From JACMLD01 sp033761915 (GTDB lineage Bacteria > Bacteroidota > Bacteroidia > Chitinophagales > Chitinophagaceae): 64,000 nt of DNA. The stretch is taken from assembly GCA_033761915.1 (NCBI GenBank), contig JANRMC010000200.1:1-64000 (forward strand), written 5' to 3'. Each line of letters starts with the position of its first letter. Position 1 is the stretch's first letter. Positions 33,608 through 43,066 of the stretch are shown here, piece after piece. A program made the position numbers and the translations under genes. The notes under the pieces are model-generated. The model had not been told where the DNA came from. It did no database searches and worked only from the letters and a program-made list of their open reading frames with translations.

Positions 33608-34942
33608 ATGAAAATTGCAGTAGTTGGTACCGGTTACGTAGGTTTAGTAACAGGTACCTGTTTCGCAGAAACAGGAAATGATGTAACCTGTGTAGATATT
33701 GATAAGAGTAAAGTTGAAAAACTGTCCAACGGGCAAATAACCATTTATGAGCCTGGTTTGGAAAAACTCTTCATCCGTAACCTCAGGGAAGAACGTTTAC
33801 GTTTTACCACTTCTTTGGAAGAAGGGATAAAAGATGCCGCTATTGTATTTCTGGCATTACCCACTCCTCCGGGAGAGGATGGCTCTGCAGACCTGAAATA
33901 TATTTTAGGTGTGGCCGACCATCTTGGTAAAATAATGACCGATTATAAAGTGATTGTAGATAAAAGTACAGTACCCGTAGGCACTGCAGAAAAAGTACAT
34001 GCTGCTATTTCAAAAAATGCAAAAACAGATTTTGATGTAGTGTCTAATCCGGAGTTTTTAAGGGAAGGTGTAGCCGTAGATGATTTTATGAAACCCGACC
34101 GTGTGGTAATTGGTACCAGTTCTGAAAGAGCCCGTAAAGTGATGGGAGACCTGTACAATCCGTTTGTACGCCAGGGCAACCCTATAATTTTTATGGATGA
34201 GCGTTCTGCAGAATTAACCAAGTATGCCGCCAACTCTTTTCTGGCTACCAAAATTACTTTTATGAATGAAGTGGCCCTGCTTTGCGAAAAGTTGGGTGCA
34301 GATGTGGATATGGTACGTCGTGGTATTGGCAGTGATGAGCGTATTGGCAAACGCTTCCTGTTTCCCGGCATTGGTTACGGCGGCAGTTGTTTTCCCAAAG
34401 ATGTGCAGGCATTGGTAAAATCATCTGAAGAAGTTAATTACGAGTTTAAAATATTAAACGCAGTAATGGATATTAATGAAAAACAGAAACTGCATTTAAT
34501 ACCCAAGATTAAAAACTTCTTTAACAACGACCTGAAGGGGAAGAAGTTTGCGCTGTGGGGGCTGGCATTTAAACCCAATACAGATGATATACGCGAAGCT
34601 CCGGCCTTATATATGATTGATGCGTTAACCGCAGCAGGAGCCTCATTAAGTGTGTTTGACCCCGAAGCCATGGCCAATGTAAAAGGTGTGATAGGCGATA
34701 AAGTGCATTATGCAGAAAACCAGTATGAAACATTAGAAGGAGCCGATGCATTGATTATTGCCACAGAATGGAACGAGTTTAGAACACCTAATTTTTTAAG
34801 AATGGTTACTACTTTAAAGAATAAAGTAATTTTTGATGGTCGTAACCTGTTTGATGTAAACGCTATTAAAGAACTGGGATTTTATTACGAAAGTGTAGGC
34901 CGTGCCACCGCCGTGCCTGCTAACGGAAATCATACAAAATAA
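33608..34942 (+). CDS. ugd: UDP-glucose 6-dehydrogenase
   Basis: This 444-residue NAD-dependent enzyme oxidises UDP-glucose to UDP-glucuronate. The N-terminal Rossmann fold has MKIAVVGTGYVGLVTGTCFA. The substrate domain has NPEFLREGVAVDDFMKPDR, and the catalytic cysteine is Cys261 in GYGGSCFPKDVQAL. The C-terminal domain has FALWGLAFKPNTDDIREAP. UDP-glucuronate is the substrate of the next enzyme in the block, the decarboxylase whose start lies 10 bp downstream, so the pair makes UDP-xylose. Confidence 0.95.
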   Translation: MKIAVVGTGYVGLVTGTCFAETGNDVTCVDIDKSKVEKLSNGQITIYEPGLEKLFIRNLREERLRFTTSLEEGIKDAAIVFLALPTPPGEDGSADLKYILGVADHLGKIMTDYKVIVDKSTVPVGTAEKVHAAISKNAKTDFDVVSNPEFLREGVAVDDFMKPDRVVIGTSSERARKVMGDLYNPFVRQGNPIIFMDERSAELTKYAANSFLATKITFMNEVALLCEKLGADVDMVRRGIGSDERIGKRFLFPGIGYGGSCFPKDVQALVKSSEEVNYEFKILNAVMDINEKQKLHLIPKIKNFFNNDLKGKKFALWGLAFKPNTDDIREAPALYMIDALTAAGASLSVFDPEAMANVKGVIGDKVHYAENQYETLEGADALIIATEWNEFRTPNFLRMVTTLKNKVIFDGRNLFDVNAIKELGFYYESVGRATAVPANGNHTK

Positions 34943-34952
34943 CAATGCAATA

Positions 34953-35936
34953 ATGAGCAGAGAAAGAGTATTAATAACCGGCGCTGCCGGTTTTTTAGGT
35001 TCACACTTGTGTGACCGCTTTATAAAAGAAGGCTATCATGTAATTGGCATGGATAACCTGATAACAGGCGATTTGAAAAATATTGAACACCTGTTTAAGC
35101 TGGAGCAATTTGAGTTTTATAATCACGATATTACCAAGTTCATTCACATACCCGGCGAGCTGAAATATATTTTACATTTTGCATCGCCAGCCAGCCCCAT
35201 TGACTATTTAAAAATTCCCATACAAACCTTAAAAGTAGGCGCACATGGCACGCACAATTGCCTGGGTTTAGCCAAAGCAAAAAATGCCCGCATACTCGTG
35301 GCCTCTACTTCAGAAGTGTATGGAGACCCATTGGTGCATCCGCAAACAGAAGAATATTGGGGTAATGTAAATCCGGTTGGTCCACGAGGCGTGTATGATG
35401 AGGCAAAGCGTTATATGGAATCTATCACCATGGCCTATCATACCTTTCATGGTGTTGAAACCAGAATCATACGCATATTTAATACCTATGGCCCGCGTAT
35501 GCGATTGAATGATGGTCGTGCATTGCCCGCCTTTATTGGTCAGGCGTTGCGGGGTGAGGATTTAACCGTTTTTGGCGATGGCAGCCAAACCCGCAGTTTC
35601 TGCTATGTGGCCGATCTGGTGGAAGGTATTTACCGCTTGTTGCTGAGCGATTATCATTTGCCGGTAAATATTGGTAACCCCGATGAAATTTCATTAAAAG
35701 ACTTTGCAGAAGAAATTATTAAGCTAACCGGCACCACGCAAAAAATTGTGTACAAGCCCCTGCCTAAAGATGATCCGAAGCAACGCAAACCAGATATTAC
35801 AAAAGCAAAACAAATTTTAGGCTGGCAACCCACCGTGCACCGTAGCGAAGGCGTGAAAGTAACGTATGAATATTTCAAATCGTTACCACAAGAAGAGTGG
35901 ATTAAACAACCCAAAGAATTTGTGAGTATAAAATAA
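34953..35936 (+). CDS. uxs: UDP-glucuronate decarboxylase (UDP-xylose synthase)
   Basis: This 327-residue extended short-chain dehydrogenase has GAAGFLGSHLCDRF (NAD binding), the HFASPASP motif typical of UDP-xylose synthases, TSEVYGDPLVHPQ, and the catalytic YDEAKRYME (Tyr and Lys). GPRMRLNDGRALPAF is another family signature. It converts UDP-glucuronate to UDP-xylose. ATG at 34953 is chosen as it starts MSRERVLITGAAGF; a longer frame overlaps ugd. Its TAA stop (34934... see 35934-35936) is the first three bases of a repeat's outer end. Confidence 0.93.
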   Translation: MSRERVLITGAAGFLGSHLCDRFIKEGYHVIGMDNLITGDLKNIEHLFKLEQFEFYNHDITKFIHIPGELKYILHFASPASPIDYLKIPIQTLKVGAHGTHNCLGLAKAKNARILVASTSEVYGDPLVHPQTEEYWGNVNPVGPRGVYDEAKRYMESITMAYHTFHGVETRIIRIFNTYGPRMRLNDGRALPAFIGQALRGEDLTVFGDGSQTRSFCYVADLVEGIYRLLLSDYHLPVNIGNPDEISLKDFAEEIIKLTGTTQKIVYKPLPKDDPKQRKPDITKAKQILGWQPTVHRSEGVKVTYEYFKSLPQEEWIKQPKEFVSIK

Positions 35937-36065
35937 CCAGCAGGAGCCCGGCAGTAGTAATACTATCGGGCTTTTGTTGCGTCGCACTCTTGTACATTTG
36001 TAATTAACGCAGCCCGGTGCCGCATAGCATTACTGCCGTAAAAGTGAGTGACACAACGATGCTGA
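35934..36065. repeat. Intergenic palindromic repeat, copy 9, overlapping a stop codon
   Basis: It begins TAACCAGCAG (35934-35943), whose first three bases are the stop codon of the decarboxylase gene. The left arm has GTTGCGTCGCACTCTTGTAC (35976-35995; 9-mer 35978-35986). The right side is a mosaic: TAGCATTACTGCCG followed by a decayed arm (AAAGTGAGTGACACAACGATG, about 36040-36060). It splits the nucleotide-sugar block. Confidence 0.78.
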
Positions 36066-36140
36066 ATAAAGATATAAAGTCCGTAACCCCATTTATAAAA
36101 CTGCTTAAAACGTTTATCAACCTTTTAATTAAAAAAAAGA

Positions 36141-37421
36141 ATGTATCAGGAACTTGTTGAGAAAAAAGCCAAACTAGCTGTTATAGGATTAGGGTATGTA
36201 GGTTTACCCATTGCTTTAGAGTTTGCAAAAAAGATTTCAGTAATTGGGTTTGATATTAATGCCAAGCGTGTGGAGATGATGAATAACGGCATTGACCCCA
36301 GTAAAGAAGTAGACCGCGAAGAATTTAAAGGAAGAGATATTGTTTTTACCAATGATATGGGGGTGTTGCGGGAAGCACAATTTTTTATTGTGGCTGTGCC
36401 CACACCAGTAGATAAATACAATGTGCCCGATTTAAAACCATTAATTGGCGCATCAGAAACGGTAGGCAAGGTGTTAAAAAAAGGCGATTATGTGGTGTAT
36501 GAATCTACCACCTACCCCGGTTGCACAGAAGAAGATTGTTTACCGGTGCTGGAGCGTTTCTCTGGTTTGAAAATGGGCGATGATTTTAAATTAGGTTATT
36601 CGCCAGAGCGCATTAACCCGGGCGATAAAGTGCATACTTTAAAAACAGTGGTAAAAGTAGTTTCTGGCTGCGATGCCACATCGTTGGAGGAAATTGCTAA
36701 AACGTATGAACTGGTGGTGGATGCTGGTGTGCACCGGGCACCTACTATTAAAGTGGCAGAAGCCAGTAAAATTGTAGAAAACACCCAGCGGGATTTGAAT
36801 ATTGCGCTGATGAATGAACTGTCTTTGATTTTTGACCGCATGGGTGTAAACACTTTTGATGTAATTGAAGCGGCAGGCACCAAGTGGAACTTTTTAAAGT
36901 TTCAGCCGGGTTTGGTAGGGGGGCATTGTATTGGTGTTGACCCTTACTATCTTACTTATAAAGCAGCTTCTTTAGGATACGATTCTAAAGTAATTACGGC
37001 CAGCCGTTTTATTAATGATGATATGGCCCGTTATGTGGCCCGTACTATTATAACCCATGTGCTGCGTAATTCTAACGAGCCTAAGATTTTAGTGAAAGGT
37101 GTAACCTTTAAAGAAAATGTAAGTGATATACGCAACTCAAAAATTGTAGATACAGTAAAAGAGCTGCTGGCCTTTAATATTCATATAGATATTGAAGACC
37201 CGTTTGCAGAAGCAGAAGAAGTGCATGAAGAGTATGGCCTGCACCTGTCTAAAAAAACAGATAAGGATTATGATGCCGTAATTGTAACCGTGCCGCACAA
37301 ACCTTATGTTGGGTTAGATGATGCCTGGTTTGCCAGCGTTACCAAACCCAAGGCTTTAATTGTAGACCTGAAGGGAATTTATAAAGGAAAGATAACGAGC
37401 CGCAAATACTGGAGCTTGTAA
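36141..37421 (+). CDS. UDP-N-acetylhexosamine dehydrogenase (WbpO/TviB type)
   Basis: This 426-residue nucleotide-sugar dehydrogenase oxidises C6 of a UDP-N-acetylhexosamine to a uronate. NAD binding is LAVIGLGYVGLPIALEF. VAVPTPVDKYNVPDL and YESTTYPGCTEEDC are typical of the WbpO/TviB/VipA group, and the catalytic cysteine is Cys263 in GGHCIGVDPYYLTYKA. The C-terminal domain has VKGVTFKENVSDIRNSK. These features separate it from ugd, although both belong to one superfamily. UDP-GalNAc is the more likely substrate but UDP-GlcNAc cannot be excluded. rfbB follows 38 bp downstream. Confidence 0.88.
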   Translation: MYQELVEKKAKLAVIGLGYVGLPIALEFAKKISVIGFDINAKRVEMMNNGIDPSKEVDREEFKGRDIVFTNDMGVLREAQFFIVAVPTPVDKYNVPDLKPLIGASETVGKVLKKGDYVVYESTTYPGCTEEDCLPVLERFSGLKMGDDFKLGYSPERINPGDKVHTLKTVVKVVSGCDATSLEEIAKTYELVVDAGVHRAPTIKVAEASKIVENTQRDLNIALMNELSLIFDRMGVNTFDVIEAAGTKWNFLKFQPGLVGGHCIGVDPYYLTYKAASLGYDSKVITASRFINDDMARYVARTIITHVLRNSNEPKILVKGVTFKENVSDIRNSKIVDTVKELLAFNIHIDIEDPFAEAEEVHEEYGLHLSKKTDKDYDAVIVTVPHKPYVGLDDAWFASVTKPKALIVDLKGIYKGKITSRKYWSL

Positions 37422-37459
37422 TTTTGTAAGAACAATTCGTAAAACCTCATTCTTTGCAA

Positions 37460-38515
37460 ATGAATAAAACATTTTTAATAACCGGAGGCGCCGGCTTTAT
37501 TGGCAGCCATGTGGTGCGGTTGTTTGTAAACAAATATCCTGCTTACAAAATTGTAAATATGGATGCCCTTACCTATGCAGGTAATTTAGAAAACCTGAAA
37601 GATGTGGAAGGTGCAGCTAATTATGTTTTTGAAAAAGGAGATATTACCGATGAGCAGTGTGTAAATGCACTGTTTGAAAAATACCAGTTTGATGCCGTAA
37701 TACACCTGGCTGCAGAAAGCCATGTAGACCGGAGCATTCTGGACCCTTTATCATTTGTAAAAACAAATGTTATTGGAACGGTTACTTTATTAAATGCCTG
37801 CAAAAACTACTGGAAAGCGGCTATGGAAGGCAAACGCTTCTACCATGTATCAACCGATGAAGTGTATGGTACGTTGGGTGAAACTGGTTTTTTTACAGAA
37901 GAAACGCCGTATGATCCGCATTCTCCTTACTCTGCATCTAAAGCTGCATCAGATCATTTTGTAATGGCCTATCACGATACTTATGGCTTGCCGGTGGTAA
38001 TGAGCAATTGTTCTAATAACTACGGCTCGCACCATTTTCCGGAAAAGCTGATTCCGTTAATGATTAATAATATAAAAAACAGCAAACCATTGCCAGTCTA
38101 TGGCAAGGGTGAAAATGTAAGAGATTGGCTGTTTGTAGAAGACCATGCACGTGCTATTGATACTATTTTTCATAACGGTAAAAATGGAGAAAGCTATAAT
38201 GTGGGTGGGTTTAATGAGTGGAAGAATATAGACCTGGTGCACCTGCTGTGCAGCATTATGGATAAAAAATTAAACCGTGCTGCCGGAGAATCAGCCCAAT
38301 TGATTACGTACGTTACAGACCGGCCCGGCCACGATTTACGCTATGCCATTGATGCCACCAAGCTAAATAAAGAACTGGGCTGGAGCCCTTCTTTACAATT
38401 TGAAGAAGGCCTGGAAAAAACAGTAGACTGGTACCTGACCAATGAAGAGTGGATTAAGCATGTAACCAGTGGCGATTACCAGAAATATTATCAACAACAA
38501 TACGCTAAGGCGTAA
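37460..38515 (+). CDS. rfbB: dTDP-glucose 4,6-dehydratase
   Basis: This 351-residue SDR enzyme makes dTDP-4-keto-6-deoxyglucose, the first committed intermediate of dTDP-rhamnose after the nucleotidyltransferase step. GGAGFIGSHVVRLF binds NAD. HLAAESHVDRSI and STDEVYGTLGE carry the active-site Asp-Glu pair, and YSASKAASDHFV carries Tyr and Lys. GGFNEWKN and VTDRPGHDLRYAID are near the C-terminus. ATG at 37460 is chosen; a TTG two codons upstream is also possible. rfbC starts 16 bp after the stop. rfbA is not in the window. Confidence 0.95.
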   Translation: MNKTFLITGGAGFIGSHVVRLFVNKYPAYKIVNMDALTYAGNLENLKDVEGAANYVFEKGDITDEQCVNALFEKYQFDAVIHLAAESHVDRSILDPLSFVKTNVIGTVTLLNACKNYWKAAMEGKRFYHVSTDEVYGTLGETGFFTEETPYDPHSPYSASKAASDHFVMAYHDTYGLPVVMSNCSNNYGSHHFPEKLIPLMINNIKNSKPLPVYGKGENVRDWLFVEDHARAIDTIFHNGKNGESYNVGGFNEWKNIDLVHLLCSIMDKKLNRAAGESAQLITYVTDRPGHDLRYAIDATKLNKELGWSPSLQFEEGLEKTVDWYLTNEEWIKHVTSGDYQKYYQQQYAKA

Positions 38516-38531
38516 TACTAATTTTAAGATC

Positions 38532-39086
38532 ATGCCCGTAACCGCTACCCCTTTTCCCGGATTGGTAATTATAGAACCTGTTGTTTTTGGAGACGACCGG
38601 GGCTATTTTTTTGAATCGTATAACGAAAAAACCTTTTTAAAAGAAGGTATTGATATAAAATTTGTGCAAGACAATCAGGCCCGTTCTGTTTATGGCGTAG
38701 TGCGAGGCCTGCACTTTCAGCAGCAACCACATGCCCAAACCAAACTCATACGGGTTTTAGAAGGCGCTATTTTAGATGTGGTGGTAGATTTAAGATTGGG
38801 TTCTCCCACCCATGGCCGTGTATTCTCCATAGAACTTACTGCAAAAAACAAAAAACAGTTATTGGTGCCACAGGGGTTTGCCCACGGCTATTCTGTTTTA
38901 AGCGAAACCGCAGAAGTATTTTATAAATGCGATCGGTTTTATAATAAAGAAACTGAAGGCGGCGTAGCTTATAACGACCCTGAGTTGAACATCGACTGGA
39001 TGATACCCGCAGATAAAATGATACTTTCTTCCAAAGATTTACAACATCCCTGTTTTGTAGATTGCAAACACAATTTTGAGTTATAA
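38532..39086 (+). CDS. rfbC: dTDP-4-dehydrorhamnose 3,5-epimerase
   Basis: This 184-residue cupin-type epimerase acts on dTDP-4-keto-6-deoxyglucose. FGDDRGYFFESYNEKTF, the catalytic histidine stretch VVRGLHFQQQPHAQTKLIRV, and VPQGFAHGYSVLSETAEVFYKC are all diagnostic. ATG at 38532 is chosen as it begins the conserved MPVTATPFPGLVII. rfbD follows 10 bp downstream, consistent with an rfbBCD operon. Confidence 0.95.
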   Translation: MPVTATPFPGLVIIEPVVFGDDRGYFFESYNEKTFLKEGIDIKFVQDNQARSVYGVVRGLHFQQQPHAQTKLIRVLEGAILDVVVDLRLGSPTHGRVFSIELTAKNKKQLLVPQGFAHGYSVLSETAEVFYKCDRFYNKETEGGVAYNDPELNIDWMIPADKMILSSKDLQHPCFVDCKHNFEL

Positions 39087-39096
39087 ATAAAACAAT

Positions 39097-39960
39097 ATGT
39101 CAAAGCCATTAATTCTTGTTACAGGTGCAAACGGGCAGGTGGGTAAAGAATTAAGGCAACTGGCTGCAGCTTATCCACAGTTTCAGTTTCTGTTTCTTTC
39201 AAGAGAAGATTTGCCTATTCATCATTTTGAACTGGTGCGAAATTTTTTTGAAACATCGCAACCAGCTTTTTGCATTAATTGTGCCGCGTATACAGCTGTA
39301 GATAAAGCAGAGTCTGAAAAAGATCTGGCATTATTGGTCAATGCAGAGTCGGTAGGGGTTTTAGCAGCAGTAGCCAAATTGTATAATACCCGCTTTATTC
39401 ATATATCTACCGATTATGTTTTTGATGGCACAGCCACCACTCCCTATAAAGAAGATGCGCCGGTAAACCCTGTAAACTTTTATGGCAGTACAAAACTAAA
39501 AGGGGAAGAAGAATGCCAGCAGGCCAATGCAGCTGCAATCATTATAAGAACCAGTTGGGTATACTCAGCATTTGGTAACAATTTTGTAAAAACCATGCTG
39601 CGGCTGATGAAAGAGCGGCAGAGTTTAAATGTGGTGAACGACCAGTTGGGCTCGCCCACTTATGCTGCCGATTTAGCCAATGCCATACTGCAAATTGTAA
39701 ACAGCGGCAACTGGCAACCCGGTATTTATCATTACAGTAATACGGGTGTCATCAGCTGGTACCAGTTTGCAGTGGCAATTAAAGAACTGGCCGGTTTAAA
39801 CTGCACGGTCAATCCCATACCCACCAGCGCCTATCCAACACCGGCAAAACGCCCGGCCTATTCAGTATTTAATAAAGAAAAAATACAAGGCACTTATAAG
39901 TTACACATACCAGATTGGAAGGATAGTTTAAAAATCTGCCTCACTAAGCTTGAAGCATAA
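39097..39960 (+). CDS. rfbD: dTDP-4-dehydrorhamnose reductase
   Basis: This 287-residue SDR completes dTDP-L-rhamnose synthesis. NAD(P) binding is LVTGANGQVGKELRQL. CINCAAYTAVDKAESE and HISTDYVFDGT are typical, and FYGSTKLKGEEEC carries the catalytic Tyr and Lys. SWVYSAFGNNFVKTM follows. It is the last gene of the block and ends at a terminator that separates it from a convergent tRNA-Gln. Confidence 0.95.
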   Translation: MSKPLILVTGANGQVGKELRQLAAAYPQFQFLFLSREDLPIHHFELVRNFFETSQPAFCINCAAYTAVDKAESEKDLALLVNAESVGVLAAVAKLYNTRFIHISTDYVFDGTATTPYKEDAPVNPVNFYGSTKLKGEEECQQANAAAIIIRTSWVYSAFGNNFVKTMLRLMKERQSLNVVNDQLGSPTYAADLANAILQIVNSGNWQPGIYHYSNTGVISWYQFAVAIKELAGLNCTVNPIPTSAYPTPAKRPAYSVFNKEKIQGTYKLHIPDWKDSLKICLTKLEA

Positions 39961-39989
39961 AAAAACTCCGCATTTTGCGGAGTTTTTTG
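39959..39989. terminator. Bidirectional terminator between rfbD and tRNA-Gln
   Basis: AAAAAACTCCGC pairs with GCGGAGTTTTTT around ATTTT, giving T-runs on both strands. It directly follows the rfbD stop and the 3' end of the tRNA. Confidence 0.9.
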
Positions 39990-40060
39990 TTGGCCTACCT
40001 GGATTCGAACCAAGACAAACAGAACCAAAATCTGTCGTACTACCATTATACTATAGGCCA
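39990..40060 (-). tRNA. tRNA-Gln (anticodon TTG)
   Basis: A 71-nt cloverleaf can be folded. The acceptor is TGGCCTA paired with TAGGCCA. The anticodon arm is ACAGA-TTTTGGT-TCTGT with anticodon TTG, and the T-arm contains GGTTCGAATCC. The discriminator base is A and CCA is not encoded. Confidence 0.96.
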
Positions 40061-40084
40061 ATCCTTTTTTCCCTTTCGGGGCTG

Positions 40085-40116
40085 CAAAAATAAGGTGAGA
40101 AACAGCACCTTCCAAA
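40085..40116 (-). promoter_or_regulatory. Canonical Bacteroidota promoter of tRNA-Gln
   Basis: On the minus strand TTTG (40116-40113) is followed by a 20-bp spacer and TATTTTTG (40092-40085). This matches the minus-33 TTTG and minus-7 TAnnTTTG consensus with correct spacing. The box lies 24 bp upstream of the mature tRNA 5' end. Confidence 0.85.
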
Positions 40117-40148
40117 CATTTTTTAAAGCTAATAAGTAATTTTTTTGT

Positions 40149-40350
40149 GGGCAGGCAGTATCACATTGTTCAACTCCGGTTGCGTCGCACACTTCAGCAG
40201 TAAAACAAATTTCAGCCAGAAGCCATCTGTTTTTAACAAGGCACCGTATTATAGTAGCATTAGGCATTGGTGTTTAGTGGTTTGATAGGAGCACTGCCGT
40301 TGAACTGAGCGTAGCAACGGTGTTGCCCCGGAGTATGGTGGCTGGTAAAC
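40149..40350. repeat. Intergenic palindromic repeat, copy 10 (about 200 bp, partly decayed)
   Basis: The left arm GTTGCGTCGCACACTTCAGC lies at 40179-40198 (9-mer 40181-40189). The right arm has decayed to GTTGAACTGAGCGTAGCAACGG (about 40299-40320), but the outer end GCTGGTAAAC (40341-40350) is recognisable. The centre is longer than in other copies. Confidence 0.72.
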
Positions 40351-40533
40351 TGCTTTATAAATACGCTAAAACAAATGACGATTAGCATAAAATACATGGT
40401 AATAAATTAATAAACCGCCCTTGCCGGGCCCAACTTTATTACTTATTTTGCAGCCGCTTTCGTCCCCCTTTAGTCCAACTACAAAAACACCTCTGATCCA
40501 TTTCCTGTGGCCTATACTTTTAAATTTTATTGT

Positions 40534-42891
40534 ATGAAGAAAAATTTACTCTTCGTAGTATTTTGTTTTGCAACTATTTCAGTGAGTTTGGCTGCGCCTC
40601 GTTTTTGGGTAGGTGGTGCTACAGGTGTTTGGAACAGTGCAGCCAATTGGTCGGCCACCAGTGGCGGTGCCGGCGGTGCTGGTGTGCCTGGCAGTTCAGA
40701 CGATGTTACTTTTGATACCGATGCTGTGGTGGATGTTAGTCTTGCCTCTATTGGGGTACGTTCTGTAAAAGTTACCAACAACCGTGTGGTAAAATTATGG
40801 ACCAATACCACCACTGTATTAACCGTTACCGGTAATGGTGCCACCCCCGGTTTGGATATTGATGCCGGCAGTACATTAAGAGACAGTACCAACGGTGTAA
40901 ACCCTTTTACCTTTGTTTTTAGTGGTGGCAGCACTGCCACCGGTGCAATAGATGGTACCTGGCTTTTAGCCGGAAGTGAAGATGCGCCGGGGCCACGTTT
41001 TCAGGTACAGAGCGGCGCTAACGTGCAGGTAGGTGGTACCATAACCATGAATCCGTTTGCAACATTTATAGATGTGGTGTCTGGCGGAACCTTATCGTTT
41101 AATGCTTCTTCTAATTTAAACCTTGCCTGTGATGGTGGTATTGTTCCCAGTAATGCTACGTTTAATACTACTTCAACCATTAATGTTACGGGTAGTGTTG
41201 TTTCATTACCCAGTTTTTTTGCAGCTCCGGGCTCTTATGGTAATTTAATTATTAATACCCCCGGGCTGGATGATGATAAAAGTTTGGCACTAACCGATGG
41301 AACTGTGATTAAAGGTAACCTGCAGGTGTTGAATACAAACAGCCACAAACTTACTTTGTTAAGCAATATTGGTTCTTCGCCTATCAGCGGAACTGTAAAT
41401 GGTAACGTAACTATCAGCGGTACTGGTACTACAGTGGTTATGAGTACAGATGATTTAAGCAGTAGCGGTACGGGCTATACTTTTGATGTGGATGGCTCTT
41501 TTACATTAACCAATGGCAATTTCTCACTGCAGGATGCAAATGGTGTTACCGGTGTATCCACCCTCATTATCGGTGGCGATGTTTCTCACACCGGTGCCGG
41601 GTATTTTACCGCTAACAGCACGGCCAGCAGTAGCAGTGCAAACTATTTTATTATTGAGTTAGATGGAGCCAATGCACAGACCTTTAGTACCAGTGCGGGT
41701 ACTATTAACAATGCCCAGAATATGGTGGCCCTGCGGGTTAATAATGCCAGCGCAACCGGGGTTACTTTAAATTCTGCTTTAATTGTGGGCAGAATAGATT
41801 TCAGTGCCGGAAAGATAAATACTACCAGCACCAACCTGTTAACCATAAACGATCCGGCCAATTCATCAGTTGTGGTTAATAATCCTTCTTCAGCCAGATA
41901 TGTTAACGGGCCGGTAAGAAGAAGAATGAATGCAGCAACCGAATACCTGATACCTACAGGGAAGGGTAGTAACTACCATTCTATACAGGCAACACTTAAT
42001 TCTGCAACAGAGTCTGTTTATACTTTTGAATATTTTAATACTGGCTACGGTGATTATACAGTGGCTTTACCATTAACTGGTGTCAGCAATACTGAATATT
42101 GGAATGTGGCAAAAGTATCTGGAGAAGATTTGAAAATACGTCTTAGCCTGATTGGTACTGCAGTACCCGGAGCTGCTGGATTAGATGGCGTGGTGGTGGC
42201 CCGTTTCAGTACAGGTGCATGGCGTACGGTAAGAGGGCTTGCTGGTACAATGATACAACCGGGTAACAGCACCACTGGTAATACACTTTCAGATACACAG
42301 TTATTTAACGGCGATTATACATTTGGATTTGGGCCGGCTTCAGTTGTACCAGTTAAACTCATCAGCTTTACGGCACAAAAACAAGCTGCAGTTGCAAGGG
42401 TAGATTGGGAAGTGGATGCGGCCACCATACCTGCCAGCTTTGAAGTGTTGAAATCTGCCGACGGCCGCAATTTTACAAGCATTGCAGTTGTGTCAGGTGT
42501 AGATGGCACTACCCGCTATCAGGTTAACGACCGTGATTTGTATAAAGGAATTAATTATTATCGCCTGAAGTTGATTGAAAAAGATGGCACTATCGGTTAC
42601 AGTAAAGTGGTGTCTGTTATGAACAACGATAATGGTATTGAATTAACCAGCTTGTTACCAACCCTGGTTACCAGCCGGGCAAAATTAAGTATAGCAGCAG
42701 GTAAGGGCGGCCATTTAGAACTGGTGGTAACAGATATGCAAGGCAGAAGCTGGCGTAAACTGGGCACCACAGTTAGCGCAGGTAATACAGATTTATGGCT
42801 TGATATGAGTGGTTTGCCTGCCGGAACCTACCAGGTTACCGGTTATATGAATGGAAATAAAACATCAACACTACGTTTTGTAAAACAATAA
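40534..42891 (+). CDS. T9SS-secreted beta-helix-like protein, paralogue 1
   Basis: This 785-residue protein has a signal peptide (MKKNLLFVVFCFATISVSLA) and begins FWVGGATGVWNSAANWS. A long Gly/Ser/Thr/Asn-rich region of short repeating strands follows (for example GGDVSHTGAGYFTAN), resembling a parallel beta-helix. Near residue 600 a conserved module starts VPVKLISFTAQKQ, with FEVLKSADGRNFTSI and NYYRLKLIEKDG. It ends in a type A T9SS sorting domain (VVTDMQGRSWRK ... LPAGTYQVTG ... LRFVKQ). It should be exported by T9SS and attached to or released from the surface. No enzymatic motif is seen. It is the first of three tandem paralogues. Confidence 0.82.
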   Translation: MKKNLLFVVFCFATISVSLAAPRFWVGGATGVWNSAANWSATSGGAGGAGVPGSSDDVTFDTDAVVDVSLASIGVRSVKVTNNRVVKLWTNTTTVLTVTGNGATPGLDIDAGSTLRDSTNGVNPFTFVFSGGSTATGAIDGTWLLAGSEDAPGPRFQVQSGANVQVGGTITMNPFATFIDVVSGGTLSFNASSNLNLACDGGIVPSNATFNTTSTINVTGSVVSLPSFFAAPGSYGNLIINTPGLDDDKSLALTDGTVIKGNLQVLNTNSHKLTLLSNIGSSPISGTVNGNVTISGTGTTVVMSTDDLSSSGTGYTFDVDGSFTLTNGNFSLQDANGVTGVSTLIIGGDVSHTGAGYFTANSTASSSSANYFIIELDGANAQTFSTSAGTINNAQNMVALRVNNASATGVTLNSALIVGRIDFSAGKINTTSTNLLTINDPANSSVVVNNPSSARYVNGPVRRRMNAATEYLIPTGKGSNYHSIQATLNSATESVYTFEYFNTGYGDYTVALPLTGVSNTEYWNVAKVSGEDLKIRLSLIGTAVPGAAGLDGVVVARFSTGAWRTVRGLAGTMIQPGNSTTGNTLSDTQLFNGDYTFGFGPASVVPVKLISFTAQKQAAVARVDWEVDAATIPASFEVLKSADGRNFTSIAVVSGVDGTTRYQVNDRDLYKGINYYRLKLIEKDGTIGYSKVVSVMNNDNGIELTSLLPTLVTSRAKLSIAAGKGGHLELVVTDMQGRSWRKLGTTVSAGNTDLWLDMSGLPAGTYQVTGYMNGNKTSTLRFVKQ

Positions 42892-42910
42892 AATATTTAC
42901 GGCTAATAGT

Positions 42911-42938
42911 AAGGCCCCGGAAACCCGGGGCCTTTTTT
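42911..42938 (+). terminator. Terminator after T9SS paralogue 1
   Basis: AAGGCCCCGG pairs with CCGGGGCCTT around AAAC and is followed by TTTT. Confidence 0.9.
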
Positions 42939-43066
42939 GGCCCTTTTTAAAGCTAAAATTGGCTCATATGGCAAAAATGTATAAATTGCTGTATCTCCAA
43001 GTTCCTGCTAAAGCTTTCCCCCCAATCTGTTCCCGCCTAAACCCCTAATTTTTTAAATTTTTTTGC

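Larger units (their letters stand above)
39961..40533. other. 573-bp gap: terminator, tRNA-Gln, promoter, repeat
   Basis: It contains the rfbD/tRNA terminator, tRNA-Gln with its canonical promoter, and one repeat copy (40149-40350). The rest (about 40351-40533) is AT-rich leader for the first T9SS gene, including the TATTTTGCAG stretch near 40445. I see no further gene. Confidence 0.6.
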
